Position numbers and translations under genes: made by a program. Positions 53,771-63,077 of a stretch of 64,000 nucleotides of DNA are shown here, in pieces; position 1 is the first letter of the stretch; each line of letters starts with the position of its first letter. The stretch comes from Acidobacteriota bacterium (lineage in GTDB: Bacteria > Acidobacteriota > Terriglobia > Terriglobales > Acidobacteriaceae), in NCBI GenBank assembly GCA_021792795.1, contig JAJYUB010000015.1:1-64000 (forward strand), in the 5' to 3' direction. The notes under the pieces were generated by a model. It worked only from the letters and a program-made list of their open reading frames with translations. It did not search any database and was not told where the DNA came from.

Positions 53771-54466
53771 CTAGCGGGCCGGGTGCATCTCCGCATGAAT
53801 GTCGGAATATGGCCCAATTCCCAGTCGCTGGTCTCGTGCCTCGATCATTTGCAACTCCGGTCCGGTGCGCGCAAATCCATTCGTCAGGGGCACGGTCACG
53901 GTTGTCTGGCTGTCTCCAAACATTGCCTGCTCCTGCGGCCCTTGCTGGCTTTCGACTGGGAGCCCTTTCTGGGCGACGATCTGCATCGCGCGGGCGATCG
54001 GAATTCTGACTATTTGCTTTTTCTCGTCTACCCAGGAGTAGTGATGCAGCAGCATGTCCTCGCGCGCGTGCATCTCGGCGACGTCCATATTGCCATCGTC
54101 CGCCTGCAGTCGAGGCGTGGGGAATCTCTTTACCAACTGCTGCAACTGCTGCTGTTCAATCTGCGGGTTCGATTCCATGTTGCCCGGCTTCGCGCCGGCC
54201 ATTTGCCGCCACTTGTCGGCCGGGCCGTCCTGCTGATTCAGTTCGTGATAGATCAACTTCCCGATGCCGAATGCAAGCACGAATACCACCGCAATCGAAG
54301 CCGCCATCACCACCAGAAATCCGGCAATGTCGGCGATGTTGGCGTCCGACAGTTCGTATCCGACCTTCTTGCTTTCCGGATCGCTCCCCTGATGCAGCGC
54401 CATAAAATCGTCCGGCGCGTCCGGGTTGTTGCGATCGTGTGGATCGTTGGGTTTATGCGTGGGCAT
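53771..54466 (-). CDS. Membrane-anchored periplasmic protein of the act-cta operon, function unknown
   Basis: A 231-residue protein with a short hydrophilic N-terminus, one membrane helix at about 46-70 (ADIAGFLVVMAASIAVVFVL) and a long soluble C-terminal part with LHHYSWVDEKKQIVRIPIARAMQIVAQKGLP. Its start overlaps the actF end by 14 bases. It occupies the place where other alternative complex III operons have small extra subunits (ActG/ActH), but no direct similarity to those is claimed. The motif HYSWVDEKKQ-VRIPI is, from memory, found in many ACIII-caa3 loci without a known role. Confidence 0.65.
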   Translation of the reverse strand: MPTHKPNDPHDRNNPDAPDDFMALHQGSDPESKKVGYELSDANIADIAGFLVVMAASIAVVFVLAFGIGKLIYHELNQQDGPADKWRQMAGAKPGNMESNPQIEQQQLQQLVKRFPTPRLQADDGNMDVAEMHAREDMLLHHYSWVDEKKQIVRIPIARAMQIVAQKGLPVESQQGPQEQAMFGDSQTTVTVPLTNGFARTGPELQMIEARDQRLGIGPYSDIHAEMHPAR

Positions 54467-55742
54467 GTTCAGGCTCCAGAATTTCAGGCAGATGCGGATC
54501 GTTCAATGCCACCAGACCGCGCGTCCGCAGGGTCGTGAAGTAGTAGGCCATCCACAGGGCGACCATCGCCGCGGGAACAAATATGTATTGCAGCATGCCA
54601 AAGCTGAAATGGAGATTGCGGCTATCTCCAGAAAAGTTCGGAGCAATCAGCCACCACGTGTCCCAGAAGCGCGCAAACAGCATGATGCAGCAAACCGTTG
54701 CCAGCCTTCGCTTATTGCGCTTCAGGTCGCGCGACAGCAGCAGAAAGAACGGCAGCACCCAGTGGAACAGGAAGTCAAGCCCAGCGATCGGCCCCCAGCC
54801 TCCTGTAATGCGGTCCATGTACCAGCGAATTTCGTTGGGCAGGTTGCCAGACCAGATGATCAGATATTGCGAAAACGCCATGTAAATGTTCAGCATCACG
54901 AAAGCGAACAACAGCTTGCCCAGATCGTGCTGCTCGGTGACGCGAAAAATCGATTGGATCGGCTCATACTGCGCCAGCGCCAGCACCATCAGGATCGCCA
55001 GCGCCAGCGCCGCATATCCTTGCGAGACGATAAACATGAAGCCGAACATCGACGAAAACCAGGTGGGATCCAGAGACATCACCCAATCCACGCACATGCC
55101 AGTCAGCACCAGCGAATAGACGACCAGGCCAGGCCCGCTGAGATTTTCAAAACGCTTTTGCCAGAACCGGTTGCCGTGTTGGGTGTCGAAATCGCGCTGC
55201 AGCGACCAGCGGTTCAGAAAATACACAAAAATCCCGAAAATGATGAAGTATGCAACGCCGCGAATCCAGAAGCCTTCGACGTTCAGATACGGCCGCTTGT
55301 ACGCGATGGCGTGCGCTTGCATGGCGTCGATGAGGCCAGCATGCAAGGCCGCCTGCGGATCGGTCACCCGCGCCCAGATATACAAACGTTTGGCAAAAAT
55401 CGCAATTGGCAAAAACATCAGAAACACCAGCGGCAGGGTGCGGCTCATCGCCTCCAGCGGCCGGCGAAGCAGCAGGCCCCACTTGCCGCCCGTCACCCAT
55501 TGCACCATCAGCAGCGCCAGGCCGCCGATGCAAAAACTCAGGCAGATCATCAACCCCATCAGCCAGCCGCGCAGGACATAGTCGAAACGGTGGCTGATGA
55601 GCAAGTCTATCCCTGACAAGACCGCAAAAATCGCGGTCGCAGACATGGCGCGAAAACGCCAGCGCAGCACCGGGGCGGGAGCGCCCAGATCTGTCGGCAA
55701 TTGATGTGCGTGGTTCCCGTATTCCATGCTTGTGTCCGTCAC
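54453..55742 (-). CDS. actF: Alternative complex III subunit ActF
   Basis: A 429-residue polytopic membrane subunit of quinol:cytochrome c oxidoreductase, related to ActC/NrfD. About ten helices are visible, e.g. FAVLSGIDLLISHRFDYV, GLALLMVQWVTGGKWG, YFIIFGIFVYFLNRWSLQRD, SLDPTWFSSMFGFMFIVSQG and FHWVLPFFLLLSRDLKRNKR. The start is a GTG at 55742 with AAGGT just before it, three bases after actE ends; an ATG at 55727 is the alternative. It should help with quinol oxidation or proton movement. Confidence 0.9.
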   Translation of the reverse strand: MTDTSMEYGNHAHQLPTDLGAPAPVLRWRFRAMSATAIFAVLSGIDLLISHRFDYVLRGWLMGLMICLSFCIGGLALLMVQWVTGGKWGLLLRRPLEAMSRTLPLVFLMFLPIAIFAKRLYIWARVTDPQAALHAGLIDAMQAHAIAYKRPYLNVEGFWIRGVAYFIIFGIFVYFLNRWSLQRDFDTQHGNRFWQKRFENLSGPGLVVYSLVLTGMCVDWVMSLDPTWFSSMFGFMFIVSQGYAALALAILMVLALAQYEPIQSIFRVTEQHDLGKLLFAFVMLNIYMAFSQYLIIWSGNLPNEIRWYMDRITGGWGPIAGLDFLFHWVLPFFLLLSRDLKRNKRRLATVCCIMLFARFWDTWWLIAPNFSGDSRNLHFSFGMLQYIFVPAAMVALWMAYYFTTLRTRGLVALNDPHLPEILEPEHAHA

Positions 55743-55745
55743 CGT

Positions 55746-56516
55746 CTACCTTGCTCCCCTGCGTGGGGAGTTGTTCTTGGATGCGCTTTGCGTTGTCGCC
55801 GGCATACTCTTTTTCCCGGCATCGATCGCTGCCTTCATGTCCGCCGCGCTGGGCACGTTCGTCAGCTCCGGAAGCGTCCATTCATCGGGAAAGTTGGGCG
55901 AATATCCCATCTGCTGCGAGACCTCGGCCATCGTCTGAATGTTCGTCCCCGGAGGAACATCTGACAGCGTGGCATTTTGGCTTAGCTGCAACGCCCGGAT
56001 GTAAGCCGCGATGGCCCAGCGATCCTGCGTCGTAACCTGCGCCGAATAATCCGGCATGGCGCCGTATCCGCTCGTCATCACGCGAAAATAATGACTCAAC
56101 GGCTTATTGCGGATGATAGGGGCCTGGAAGTTTCCTGCCGGCTTATAACCGCGCTCCACGATCATCCCCCGGCCATTTCCAACGCGAGAATGGCAGGGCG
56201 TGCAGTAGATGTCGAACCGCTCTTGACCGCGCTCAAGCACCGTCATTGTCACTGGGAACGGCATCGCGTCCTGCTCCTTATTGTCGATCAGGCCGGTATA
56301 GAAATACGTGTCGGCGTCGAGCTGCCCGCGCGCCACCGTGCCAAGCACTTGCGGCCGCACAGAACGTCCGCTGGCGAAGAACTTGGATTCGCGCTGGGGG
56401 ATCATTTTTGGCTCATTCTGCATGTCCTGCCTGCAACCGGCAAGCGGTATCAGCGTAGCCAGGGCGGCAGCAGCCATCGCCCAGCGAAGCAATGAATTCG
56501 TCGAATGCGTTGGCAT
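55746..56516 (-). CDS. actE: Alternative complex III subunit ActE (monohaem cytochrome c lipoprotein)
   Basis: A 256-residue exported cytochrome. The lipobox is LAGC at about residues 25-28, so it is lipid-anchored outside. One haem site CTPCH is at about 104-108, in RFDIYCTPCHSRVGNGRGM, with a likely methionine ligand in GYGAMPDYS. In characterised complexes this subunit takes electrons from the pentahaem subunit and passes them to the oxidase. The C-terminal tail is long and lysine-rich. Confidence 0.92.
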   Translation of the reverse strand: MPTHSTNSLLRWAMAAAALATLIPLAGCRQDMQNEPKMIPQRESKFFASGRSVRPQVLGTVARGQLDADTYFYTGLIDNKEQDAMPFPVTMTVLERGQERFDIYCTPCHSRVGNGRGMIVERGYKPAGNFQAPIIRNKPLSHYFRVMTSGYGAMPDYSAQVTTQDRWAIAAYIRALQLSQNATLSDVPPGTNIQTMAEVSQQMGYSPNFPDEWTLPELTNVPSAADMKAAIDAGKKSMPATTQSASKNNSPRRGAR

Positions 56517-56520
56517 GAAT

Positions 56521-57072
56521 TTAATGTTCCACCTCGATGACGGAGACCGGGTGCAGCGACTCCAGCAGGGAACGTGTGTCCGTCATGGAAAACCGCGGAT
56601 CGTCGGCCTCCAGGCAAAGGAAAAATTTGTCGGATGTTGCGCCGTTGCGAAAATTCGGGGCATTGAAGAGGGGATGGTACGGCGCAGGCAGCCGATTCAG
56701 CGCCAACATGCCGAAACCTGCGCAGAGCCCCGCCCATAGAATGGTCCACTCATACGCCGGAATAATGAAGGCCACCCAGGAAAACTTGCCGCGGCCAGCG
56801 ATGTTGAGCGGATAGGCCCAGATGGAAATCCAGGATTCCAGCGTGAACATGGCCAGTCCGCCCAAGATGCCCCCCAGAAGGCATACCCTGGACACGCCCT
56901 TCTCCTTCGGCTCATCAAAGCCCATCGCCTCCGCCGCCTCCTCCACCGGGTACGGCGTGTAGCAGTCCATGCGCCGATATCCGGCGTTATACGACGCCTT
57001 CGCCGCCACCACCAGTTCCGTGGGCGTATCGAATTCCGCCAGCAATCCGTAAATCCCTTCGCGCACTGGCAT
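56521..57072 (-). CDS. actD: Alternative complex III subunit ActD (DUF3341)
   Basis: A 183-residue DUF3341 protein with two membrane helices (about 63-85 and 99-122). The N-terminal soluble part (IYGLLAEFDTPTELVVAAKA, MDCYTPYPVEEAAEAMGF) and the helix region LNIAGRGKFSWVAFIIPAYE are typical. Its ATG shares two bases with the actC stop (TGATG), showing translational coupling. It is a structural subunit. Confidence 0.92.
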   Translation of the reverse strand: MPVREGIYGLLAEFDTPTELVVAAKASYNAGYRRMDCYTPYPVEEAAEAMGFDEPKEKGVSRVCLLGGILGGLAMFTLESWISIWAYPLNIAGRGKFSWVAFIIPAYEWTILWAGLCAGFGMLALNRLPAPYHPLFNAPNFRNGATSDKFFLCLEADDPRFSMTDTRSLLESLHPVSVIEVEH

Positions 57073-58496
57073 CAGTCACCACCCTTGTGCTGAAGTTCCG
57101 CTTCATTGATCTTTGCGCCAGGCAAAATCTGGCGAATTTCCGACATGGGAATCATGGGCAACAAACGAATAAACAGGAAGAACAGGGCCGTGAATAGGCC
57201 CATCGTTCCGACGAACGTCATGTAGTCCCAACGCGTGGCGCGATAGGTCCCCCAGGAAGACGGCAGGTAGTCGCGCGTCAGACTGGTCACGACAATCACA
57301 AAGCGTTCAAACCACATTCCCGTGTTCACAATCAGGGACACAATAAACAGGTACACCACATTCTGCCGCAGCCGGCGGGACCAAAGGGTTGTGAGCGGAA
57401 ACGCGATGTTGGAGAAGATGAGAATCCAATACGACCAGCCCATGGGCCCGAAGATACGGTTCCATGCCATAAAGAATTCCCATTTGTCCGCCGAATACCA
57501 GGCATACGCGATGTCCGTCATGTAGCCGTAGGCCACGATAAATCCGGTGGCCAGCATCACCTTGCCGCAATTGTCCAGATGCCGCAGGGTAATCAGATCT
57601 TCCAGGTGATAGAACTTGCGAATTGGAATCGCCAGCGTCAGCACCATGGCGAACCCGGAGTAGATGGCCCCGGCGACGAAATACGGCGGAAAAATTGTTG
57701 TGTGCCAGCCGGGCATGATGGCCACGGCAAAATCGAAGCTGATGACGGTATGCACGGAAAGGACCAGCGGCGTCGCCAACCCCGCCAACAGCAGCGAGGC
57801 AGTTTCATACCGCATCCAGTGGCGGGCGGAACCGCGCCAGCCAAGCGCCATCTGGCCATAGATAAAACGGCCGAATTTGGACTTCGCGCGGTCTCGCATC
57901 GTGCCCAGATCGGGAATCATCCCGATATACCAGAACACCACCGAGATGGTCGCGTAGGTTGAGACCGCAAACACGTCCCACATCAGCGGGGAACGGAATT
58001 GCGGCCAATAATTCATCGTGTTCGGATACGGAAAGAGCCAGTAAATCGCCAGCCACGGTCGCCCTGTGTGGATCACCGGGAACATGGCGGCGCAGACCAC
58101 GGCAAACAGCGTCATCGCTTCCGCAAAGCGGTTGATGGAGTTGCGCCACTTCTGCTTGAACAAAAGAAGAATGGCCGAGATCAGCGTTCCGGCGTGGCCA
58201 ATCCCGATCCACCAGACAAAGTTGATGATCGCGAAGCCCCACGCGACCGGCATGGTGATGCCCCAGATGCCCGTGCCTTTCAGGAACAGCCAGGTCACCG
58301 CCACCAGCAGCATCATCGCGATGCTGCCCGCCAGCGTGAAGCCGAAGAACCATCCCAACGGGGTATGCGGCGTCAGCACAATGCGCGTCAGCTTCTCAGT
58401 GATCGAGCGGAAGGTATGCCCAGGCGCGATGACCCGCTGTTCTCCCGTCTCCGGGTCGATCATCGGATTTTGCGGCGAAATATCTTTGGTAGCCAT
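57072..58496 (-). CDS. actC: Alternative complex III subunit ActC (NrfD-like)
   Basis: A 474-residue ten-helix membrane subunit thought to hold the quinol site. Marks include WGFAIINFVWWIGIGHAGTLISAILLLF, NRFAEAMTLFAV, LAIYWLFPYPNTMNYWPQF, SPLMWDVFAVSTYATISVVFW and HTVISFDFAVAIMPGWHTTIFPPYFVAG, all typical. It is coupled to actD. Confidence 0.94.
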   Translation of the reverse strand: MATKDISPQNPMIDPETGEQRVIAPGHTFRSITEKLTRIVLTPHTPLGWFFGFTLAGSIAMMLLVAVTWLFLKGTGIWGITMPVAWGFAIINFVWWIGIGHAGTLISAILLLFKQKWRNSINRFAEAMTLFAVVCAAMFPVIHTGRPWLAIYWLFPYPNTMNYWPQFRSPLMWDVFAVSTYATISVVFWYIGMIPDLGTMRDRAKSKFGRFIYGQMALGWRGSARHWMRYETASLLLAGLATPLVLSVHTVISFDFAVAIMPGWHTTIFPPYFVAGAIYSGFAMVLTLAIPIRKFYHLEDLITLRHLDNCGKVMLATGFIVAYGYMTDIAYAWYSADKWEFFMAWNRIFGPMGWSYWILIFSNIAFPLTTLWSRRLRQNVVYLFIVSLIVNTGMWFERFVIVVTSLTRDYLPSSWGTYRATRWDYMTFVGTMGLFTALFFLFIRLLPMIPMSEIRQILPGAKINEAELQHKGGD

Positions 58497-58575
58497 GCTT
58501 CGTGCGACCCTCTTTAGTTCGCTGAGGTTTCCCTTATTGCATCCGTCTTCAAATACTTTTGCGTCGCTTCGTCGA

Positions 58576-61500
58576 TCAGACGTTTTCCATCAGGTCCGGG
58601 CTGGGATTGACCACTCCGGCAATGTACGACGTGCGAGGACGCGTGTTCAGATCTGCCAGGACTGTATAGTTGCGTGTCTGCGCTTTGATCTTCGACACGC
58701 GGCTGTTTTTGTCGTTGATATTTCCGAATGTAATGGCATGGGTCGGGCACGCCTCCTGACAGGCGGTCACAATCTCTCCATCCGCGACGGTACGGTTTTC
58801 CTTGTCGGCGCGAATCTTCGCCTTGCTGATCCGCTGCACGCAGTAGGTACACTTTTCCATCACGCCGCGGCTGCGGACCGTGACTTCCGGATTGCGCATC
58901 AGCTTCAGAGATTCCGTCTCGTAGTCCGAAAACAGCAGCCAGTTGAACCGGCGCACCTTGTACGGGCAGTTGTTCGAACAGTAGCGCGTGCCGACGCAAC
59001 GGTTGTAGATCATCGCGTTCAGCCCTTCGGGTGTATGGACGGTCGCGCCCACCGGACATACCTGCTCGCATGGCGCGTTCTCGCACTGCTGGCAGGTCAT
59101 CGGCTGAAAGTAGGCCTTCGGCGCATTCAAATCGCCTTCAAAATAGGTGTCGATGCGAATCCACTGCATATCGCGGCCCACCTTCACCTGGTGCTTGCCG
59201 ACGACCGCAATGTTGTTTTCCGCGTAGCAACTCACAATGCAGGCATTGCAGCCAACGCAGGAGTTCAAATCGATCGACAACGCCCATTGATATCCCTTGC
59301 TGTAGTCCCATGCCGGAAACAACGTCGTGTTCTTCGACGGCGCGTTAAATTCCGCATTCGCCGCGGCGAAACTTGGATTTTGCTTGTACTGCTCCAGCGT
59401 GGCGAAGCGAATAATGCCGCGCTCTTCCGCTTCGCGCCCTTCCAGCGAATGCGGCGTCGCATCCGGCTTCAGATCTTTCGCTTCCTCCACATTGCCGTAG
59501 GCGCGTGCAAATGCATCTCGATGGTCGATGTAGTGGCTCTTGGTGGACGCGCATTCGTAGGTTTCGCCCGTCTTTTTCACCGTCGCGCCCACCGCGAACA
59601 ATGGCGACGAAGCCAGCCGAATCGGAAATGCGTCGAATCCTGCGCCGGTACCGACGCGTCCCGCCTTGCGGCGACCGTAGCCAAGATAAATCGTGATGCT
59701 TTGGTCCGGATGCCCAGGCGCGACCAGGGCCGACGCCTTGATCTTTCTGCCTTGATATTCGATTTCGACCACGTCGCTTTCGCTGGCATTCAGCTTCACC
59801 AGAGTCTGGATGCTCATCAGCGCGGCGTTGTCCCAGGAAAGATTGACGATCGGCTTGGGCAGCTCCTGCATCCAGCCAAGGTTCGAATAGCGGCCATCGT
59901 AGATCGTCGGATCGGGCCGGAAAATCACTTCCATCGCCATCGCATCCGGCATCGCGGCGGCAGTCGAGCCTGTATTTTTCGCGCTCACCTGCTTAGGCGC
60001 AAATGCCGTGTTGGCAATCCATCCGTCATGCAGCGCCTTGCGCCATGGCAAGTCAGCATCGCCGTCCCCTGACTTGGCCGCGCCCGTCTTGACCGCGCTG
60101 CCCGTACCGCCCAGCACAGATTTCCAGTTGTCGCGCACCGCGTCCATCGGGGAGACATCGGGCTTCTCCAGCATGGCCTGCAGCATGTGGTGCGCGGACT
60201 TCCCGCCATACAGCGGGTCAATCATCGGCTGCACGATGCTGACAGTCCCGTCGTAGGCGCGAACATCCGACCAGCTCTCCAGATAGTGCGCCGCATTGAT
60301 GTGCCAGTCCGCGACCTCGGCGGTTTCGTCCACATACAAGCCAAGATGAGCGACCGTCTTCGCGTGGCCCATCGCTTTTTCAAAATTCAGGTCCGCCGGC
60401 GCGCTGTAGACGGGGTTGCTGTCGAGGATGACCAGCCAATCGACCTTGCCCGCGTTCAAATCGGCAACCAACTGCCTCAGGTCGTCGATTTCGACGGTGG
60501 GCATCGGGTTCACGGTTTCCGTATAGACGACCGTCTTGCCAACGTTGCCCAGGGCCTGATTGATCGCGATGGCTGCCAGATGGACTCCCGGCGCTGCCTG
60601 CTCTCCGGGGATCACGACGCACTTGCCGGCATTCGCCTTCAGGTCCTTCACCACGGCGTTCAGATACGCCGTCTGCTCCTCAGTCCACGCGGCGCCATTG
60701 GGGGCCGAACCGGCCCCAACTCCCGCCGCGACGGCCGCCGCAAAACCTTCCATCTGACTGGCGCGCATCCGCAGCCGATGGTCGGCCTTGAATCCCGTGG
60801 TCGAAGGTGTGCTTTCAACCGAATACATGCGGTTCATTTCCACGCCAGGCTCAAGCGAGCGCCGCTGCGCATAATCCGCCGCCAACTTCAGAAATCCTGG
60901 GTGCCACAGACCGGAAAGAAAATCCGCATCGAGCGCAAGCACCACATCCGCCGCATCCAGCTTGTATTGCGGATCGACGAAGTCGCCGAACGCCTGCTTC
61001 GACGCGGTCCGCGACGAGTCGCGATTCACGGGATCGTACTGGAACCATTTGGCATTCGGATATTTCGCGCTGGCGCTCTTCCACTGCGCGGCCAGCGTTG
61101 GCGAGACCACGGTTCCGCTCAGAAAATACAGTCCCTTGCCGCCGCTCGATGCCTTCGATTCCAGCATGGCGGTAAAGTCCGCCAGAAAATTCGGATAGTC
61201 CCGCGTCTCCCCGCGATACAGCACGCGCTTGGAACGGTCCGGATCGTACAGCCCCAGCAGCGTCCCCTGGGTGTACGCATCCGAAGTGCCGTGATTCATG
61301 GGATGTTCCGGATTACCTTCGAGCTTGATCGGCCGATACGCCTCACTTTTTACCAGCAGCGGAACCGAGCCCATGGGAAACGGGTGCGCCGTCGCAAAAT
61401 AAATCGGTTTCCCCAGCACCAAATCTTCCGGCTGTTTCACGTATGGATAAATGGGCTCATCCGGCTGCTTGGTACATCCGGTCAACCCGGCCAGGGCAAT

Positions 61501-61791
61501 CGAGGCGCCCATCAATTTCATGAATCCGCGACGGGAAACAGAATCCACCCACTCGGCGGCATGTTGAGGAAATTCGCGCCGCAAGGCGTCCTGGAAATCC
61601 GGCGTATCGGCCAACTCATCGATGGTTCGCCAATACCGTTTGCCCGACATGCCTGCCAGACGCGCCTGCGCCGTCTCCATCAACTGGGCCGATTTCGACT
61701 TCTCAACCGAATCCATTACCATAGCTTCGCGGGTACCGGTCTTGTGCTCGTTTTCCATCTTAGAATCTTGACCTTTGCGGTTGGCTTTCAT
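58576..61791 (-). CDS. actB: Alternative complex III subunit ActB (Mo-like domain fused to Fe-S domain)
   Basis: A 1071-residue periplasmic subunit. A twin-arginine signal SRRGFMKLMGASIALAG lies at about 86-105. The first two thirds resemble molybdopterin oxidoreductases but, as in other ActB proteins, should not bind molybdenum. The last third is a ferredoxin-like domain with cysteine clusters CVGCNACIVSC, CQQCENAPCEQVCPVGA, CVGTRYCSNNCPYK and CTYC...CQEACP, enough for several Fe-S clusters. A start at 61758 is possible. It is the main electron-wire subunit. Confidence 0.95.
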   Translation of the reverse strand: MKANRKGQDSKMENEHKTGTREAMVMDSVEKSKSAQLMETAQARLAGMSGKRYWRTIDELADTPDFQDALRREFPQHAAEWVDSVSRRGFMKLMGASIALAGLTGCTKQPDEPIYPYVKQPEDLVLGKPIYFATAHPFPMGSVPLLVKSEAYRPIKLEGNPEHPMNHGTSDAYTQGTLLGLYDPDRSKRVLYRGETRDYPNFLADFTAMLESKASSGGKGLYFLSGTVVSPTLAAQWKSASAKYPNAKWFQYDPVNRDSSRTASKQAFGDFVDPQYKLDAADVVLALDADFLSGLWHPGFLKLAADYAQRRSLEPGVEMNRMYSVESTPSTTGFKADHRLRMRASQMEGFAAAVAAGVGAGSAPNGAAWTEEQTAYLNAVVKDLKANAGKCVVIPGEQAAPGVHLAAIAINQALGNVGKTVVYTETVNPMPTVEIDDLRQLVADLNAGKVDWLVILDSNPVYSAPADLNFEKAMGHAKTVAHLGLYVDETAEVADWHINAAHYLESWSDVRAYDGTVSIVQPMIDPLYGGKSAHHMLQAMLEKPDVSPMDAVRDNWKSVLGGTGSAVKTGAAKSGDGDADLPWRKALHDGWIANTAFAPKQVSAKNTGSTAAAMPDAMAMEVIFRPDPTIYDGRYSNLGWMQELPKPIVNLSWDNAALMSIQTLVKLNASESDVVEIEYQGRKIKASALVAPGHPDQSITIYLGYGRRKAGRVGTGAGFDAFPIRLASSPLFAVGATVKKTGETYECASTKSHYIDHRDAFARAYGNVEEAKDLKPDATPHSLEGREAEERGIIRFATLEQYKQNPSFAAANAEFNAPSKNTTLFPAWDYSKGYQWALSIDLNSCVGCNACIVSCYAENNIAVVGKHQVKVGRDMQWIRIDTYFEGDLNAPKAYFQPMTCQQCENAPCEQVCPVGATVHTPEGLNAMIYNRCVGTRYCSNNCPYKVRRFNWLLFSDYETESLKLMRNPEVTVRSRGVMEKCTYCVQRISKAKIRADKENRTVADGEIVTACQEACPTHAITFGNINDKNSRVSKIKAQTRNYTVLADLNTRPRTSYIAGVVNPSPDLMENV

Positions 61792-61843
61792 TGCCTTGCC
61801 AGCATTGCTGCGTCCTGTTGCGCTTGCCCGTGCCCATCGCCGC

Positions 61844-62749
61844 TCATCGATGACAGGTGTCGCAGCTGGTCAGCTGCCGCGGCGGACGAATGTGGTATTG
61901 CACCAATAAATAATTTCCTAGAGATTTCTGGTCCGTGAATTTCACGAAATGCGGGTTGATCGGGACTTGAGCATGAACAGATCCACCGGCTGACGACGAC
62001 CAGGATTGCATGTCCGCAAAGCTCGGCGAATCCGTGCCCGTTCGTGGGTTCGCCGGCGGGTCGAGAGCGGCCATCTGGGCACCATCGTTGTCAGGGTATT
62101 GCGTGGTGCAGTTCACCAGTTGCGCCGTCGGAACGCCCGGCGTGGTGGGCTGGTTCGTACACCAGACCGGGTGCAGCGTCGAGGGGCCTTCCCATGCCAT
62201 CTGGTAGATTTGCGACGTGGGACGAAGGTTCTTGGCCGGGTTGCGATGACAGTTCAGACACCATTCCATCTGCAGCGTGTTGGCCTGGTAAGTCAGCGGC
62301 ATCTCATCGATGCGGCCATGACAGGTCGAACAGCCGATGCCCTTGTTGACATGGATGGAGTGGTCGAAATACACGTAGTCCGGCAGATCGTGCACCTTGG
62401 TCCACACAACCGATTGACCGGTCGCCCAACTGTTGCGCACCGGACCCAGCAAGTCGGCATTGGTCCAGACTTGCGCGTGGCAATTCATGCAGGTCTTGGT
62501 GGGCGGAATGCCCGCGTAGCTCGATTTCTCCACGGAAGTATGACAATACTGGCATTGCAGACCCAGGCCCTGTACATGGTGCTTGTGGCTGAAAGGGACA
62601 GGCTGATCTGGACGCTGGCCCTGGCGCGTGACCCACGGCGAACGCTGCAGGTAATTCAGCGTCACGCCCACTCCGATCAAGACCACTCCAAAAAGAACGA
62701 GGCTAATCCGGGTCAGCGAATTGGAACTGCGATCGAAAATCTGCGCCAT
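61844..62749 (-). CDS. actA: Alternative complex III subunit ActA (pentahaem cytochrome c)
   Basis: A 301-residue cytochrome with an N-terminal membrane helix (about 13-35) and five haem-c sites: CQYCH, CMNCH, CSTCH, CLNCH and, at the very end, CDTCH. Five haems is the number known for ActA. FSHKHHVQGLGL and FDHSIHVNKGIG provide likely distal histidines. It is the first gene of the minus-strand act-cta operon, with no strong RBS. Confidence 0.95.
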   Translation of the reverse strand: MAQIFDRSSNSLTRISLVLFGVVLIGVGVTLNYLQRSPWVTRQGQRPDQPVPFSHKHHVQGLGLQCQYCHTSVEKSSYAGIPPTKTCMNCHAQVWTNADLLGPVRNSWATGQSVVWTKVHDLPDYVYFDHSIHVNKGIGCSTCHGRIDEMPLTYQANTLQMEWCLNCHRNPAKNLRPTSQIYQMAWEGPSTLHPVWCTNQPTTPGVPTAQLVNCTTQYPDNDGAQMAALDPPANPRTGTDSPSFADMQSWSSSAGGSVHAQVPINPHFVKFTDQKSLGNYLLVQYHIRPPRQLTSCDTCHR

Positions 62750-62892
62750 GTGTAGGTGCTTCCCTGCCTGCTTGCCTGGCGTTCAGCCAAGCTTGTTGAA
62801 TTGCCCCGAACTCACCACGAAGGGCGTTCTGTGTAGCGATGAGCGATCACGGGTTTTGGTTTCCTGAAAATTGGGGGCCACGAACAAATCTA

Positions 62893-62920
62893 CGATTAGA
62901 TGTAGAGAGTACAGGAGCAA
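62893..62920 (-). promoter_or_regulatory. Candidate act operon promoter
   Basis: On the minus strand TTGCTC (62920-62915) and TAATCG (62898-62893) are separated by 16 bases, about 145 bases before the actA start. A sigma-70-like match of moderate quality. Confidence 0.35.
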
Positions 62921-62943
62921 TGGAAAGTTCGGCAACCCCAAAC

Positions 62944-62987
62944 GAAAATTTCTAGGAAATATTTTCCCCTGGCAAAAAAATATTTTC
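62944..62987. promoter_or_regulatory. AT-rich near-palindrome and 10-mer direct repeat upstream of actA
   Basis: GAAAATTTC (62944-62952) and GAAATATTTTC (62956-62966) form an imperfect dyad around TAG. AAATATTTTC occurs at 62957 and again at 62978, 21 bases apart, two helix turns. The position about 24 bases beyond the candidate -35 suits an activator or repressor site. Confidence 0.4.
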
Positions 62988-63077
62988 ATCAAACCAGTGC
63001 AGTCCGCCACGGATTCGCGCGATATCTTCGTCGCTCTCAAATGTCCGCTCCTCGACAGTTTCGCCCTACCGTTTCGA

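Larger units (their letters stand above)
62750..63077. other. Upstream region of the act-cta operon
   Basis: The 328 bases before actA hold no gene. They contain a candidate minus-strand promoter (62893-62920) and farther up an AT-rich patch with a near-palindrome and a repeated 10-mer (62944-62987). Confidence 0.5.

Noticed and set aside
58066-60072. 668-codon plus-strand frame
   Set aside because: It is antisense to actC and actB, which have clear haem or Fe-S and membrane signatures.
60187-61938. 583-codon plus-strand frame
   Set aside because: It is antisense to actB with no recognisable motif.
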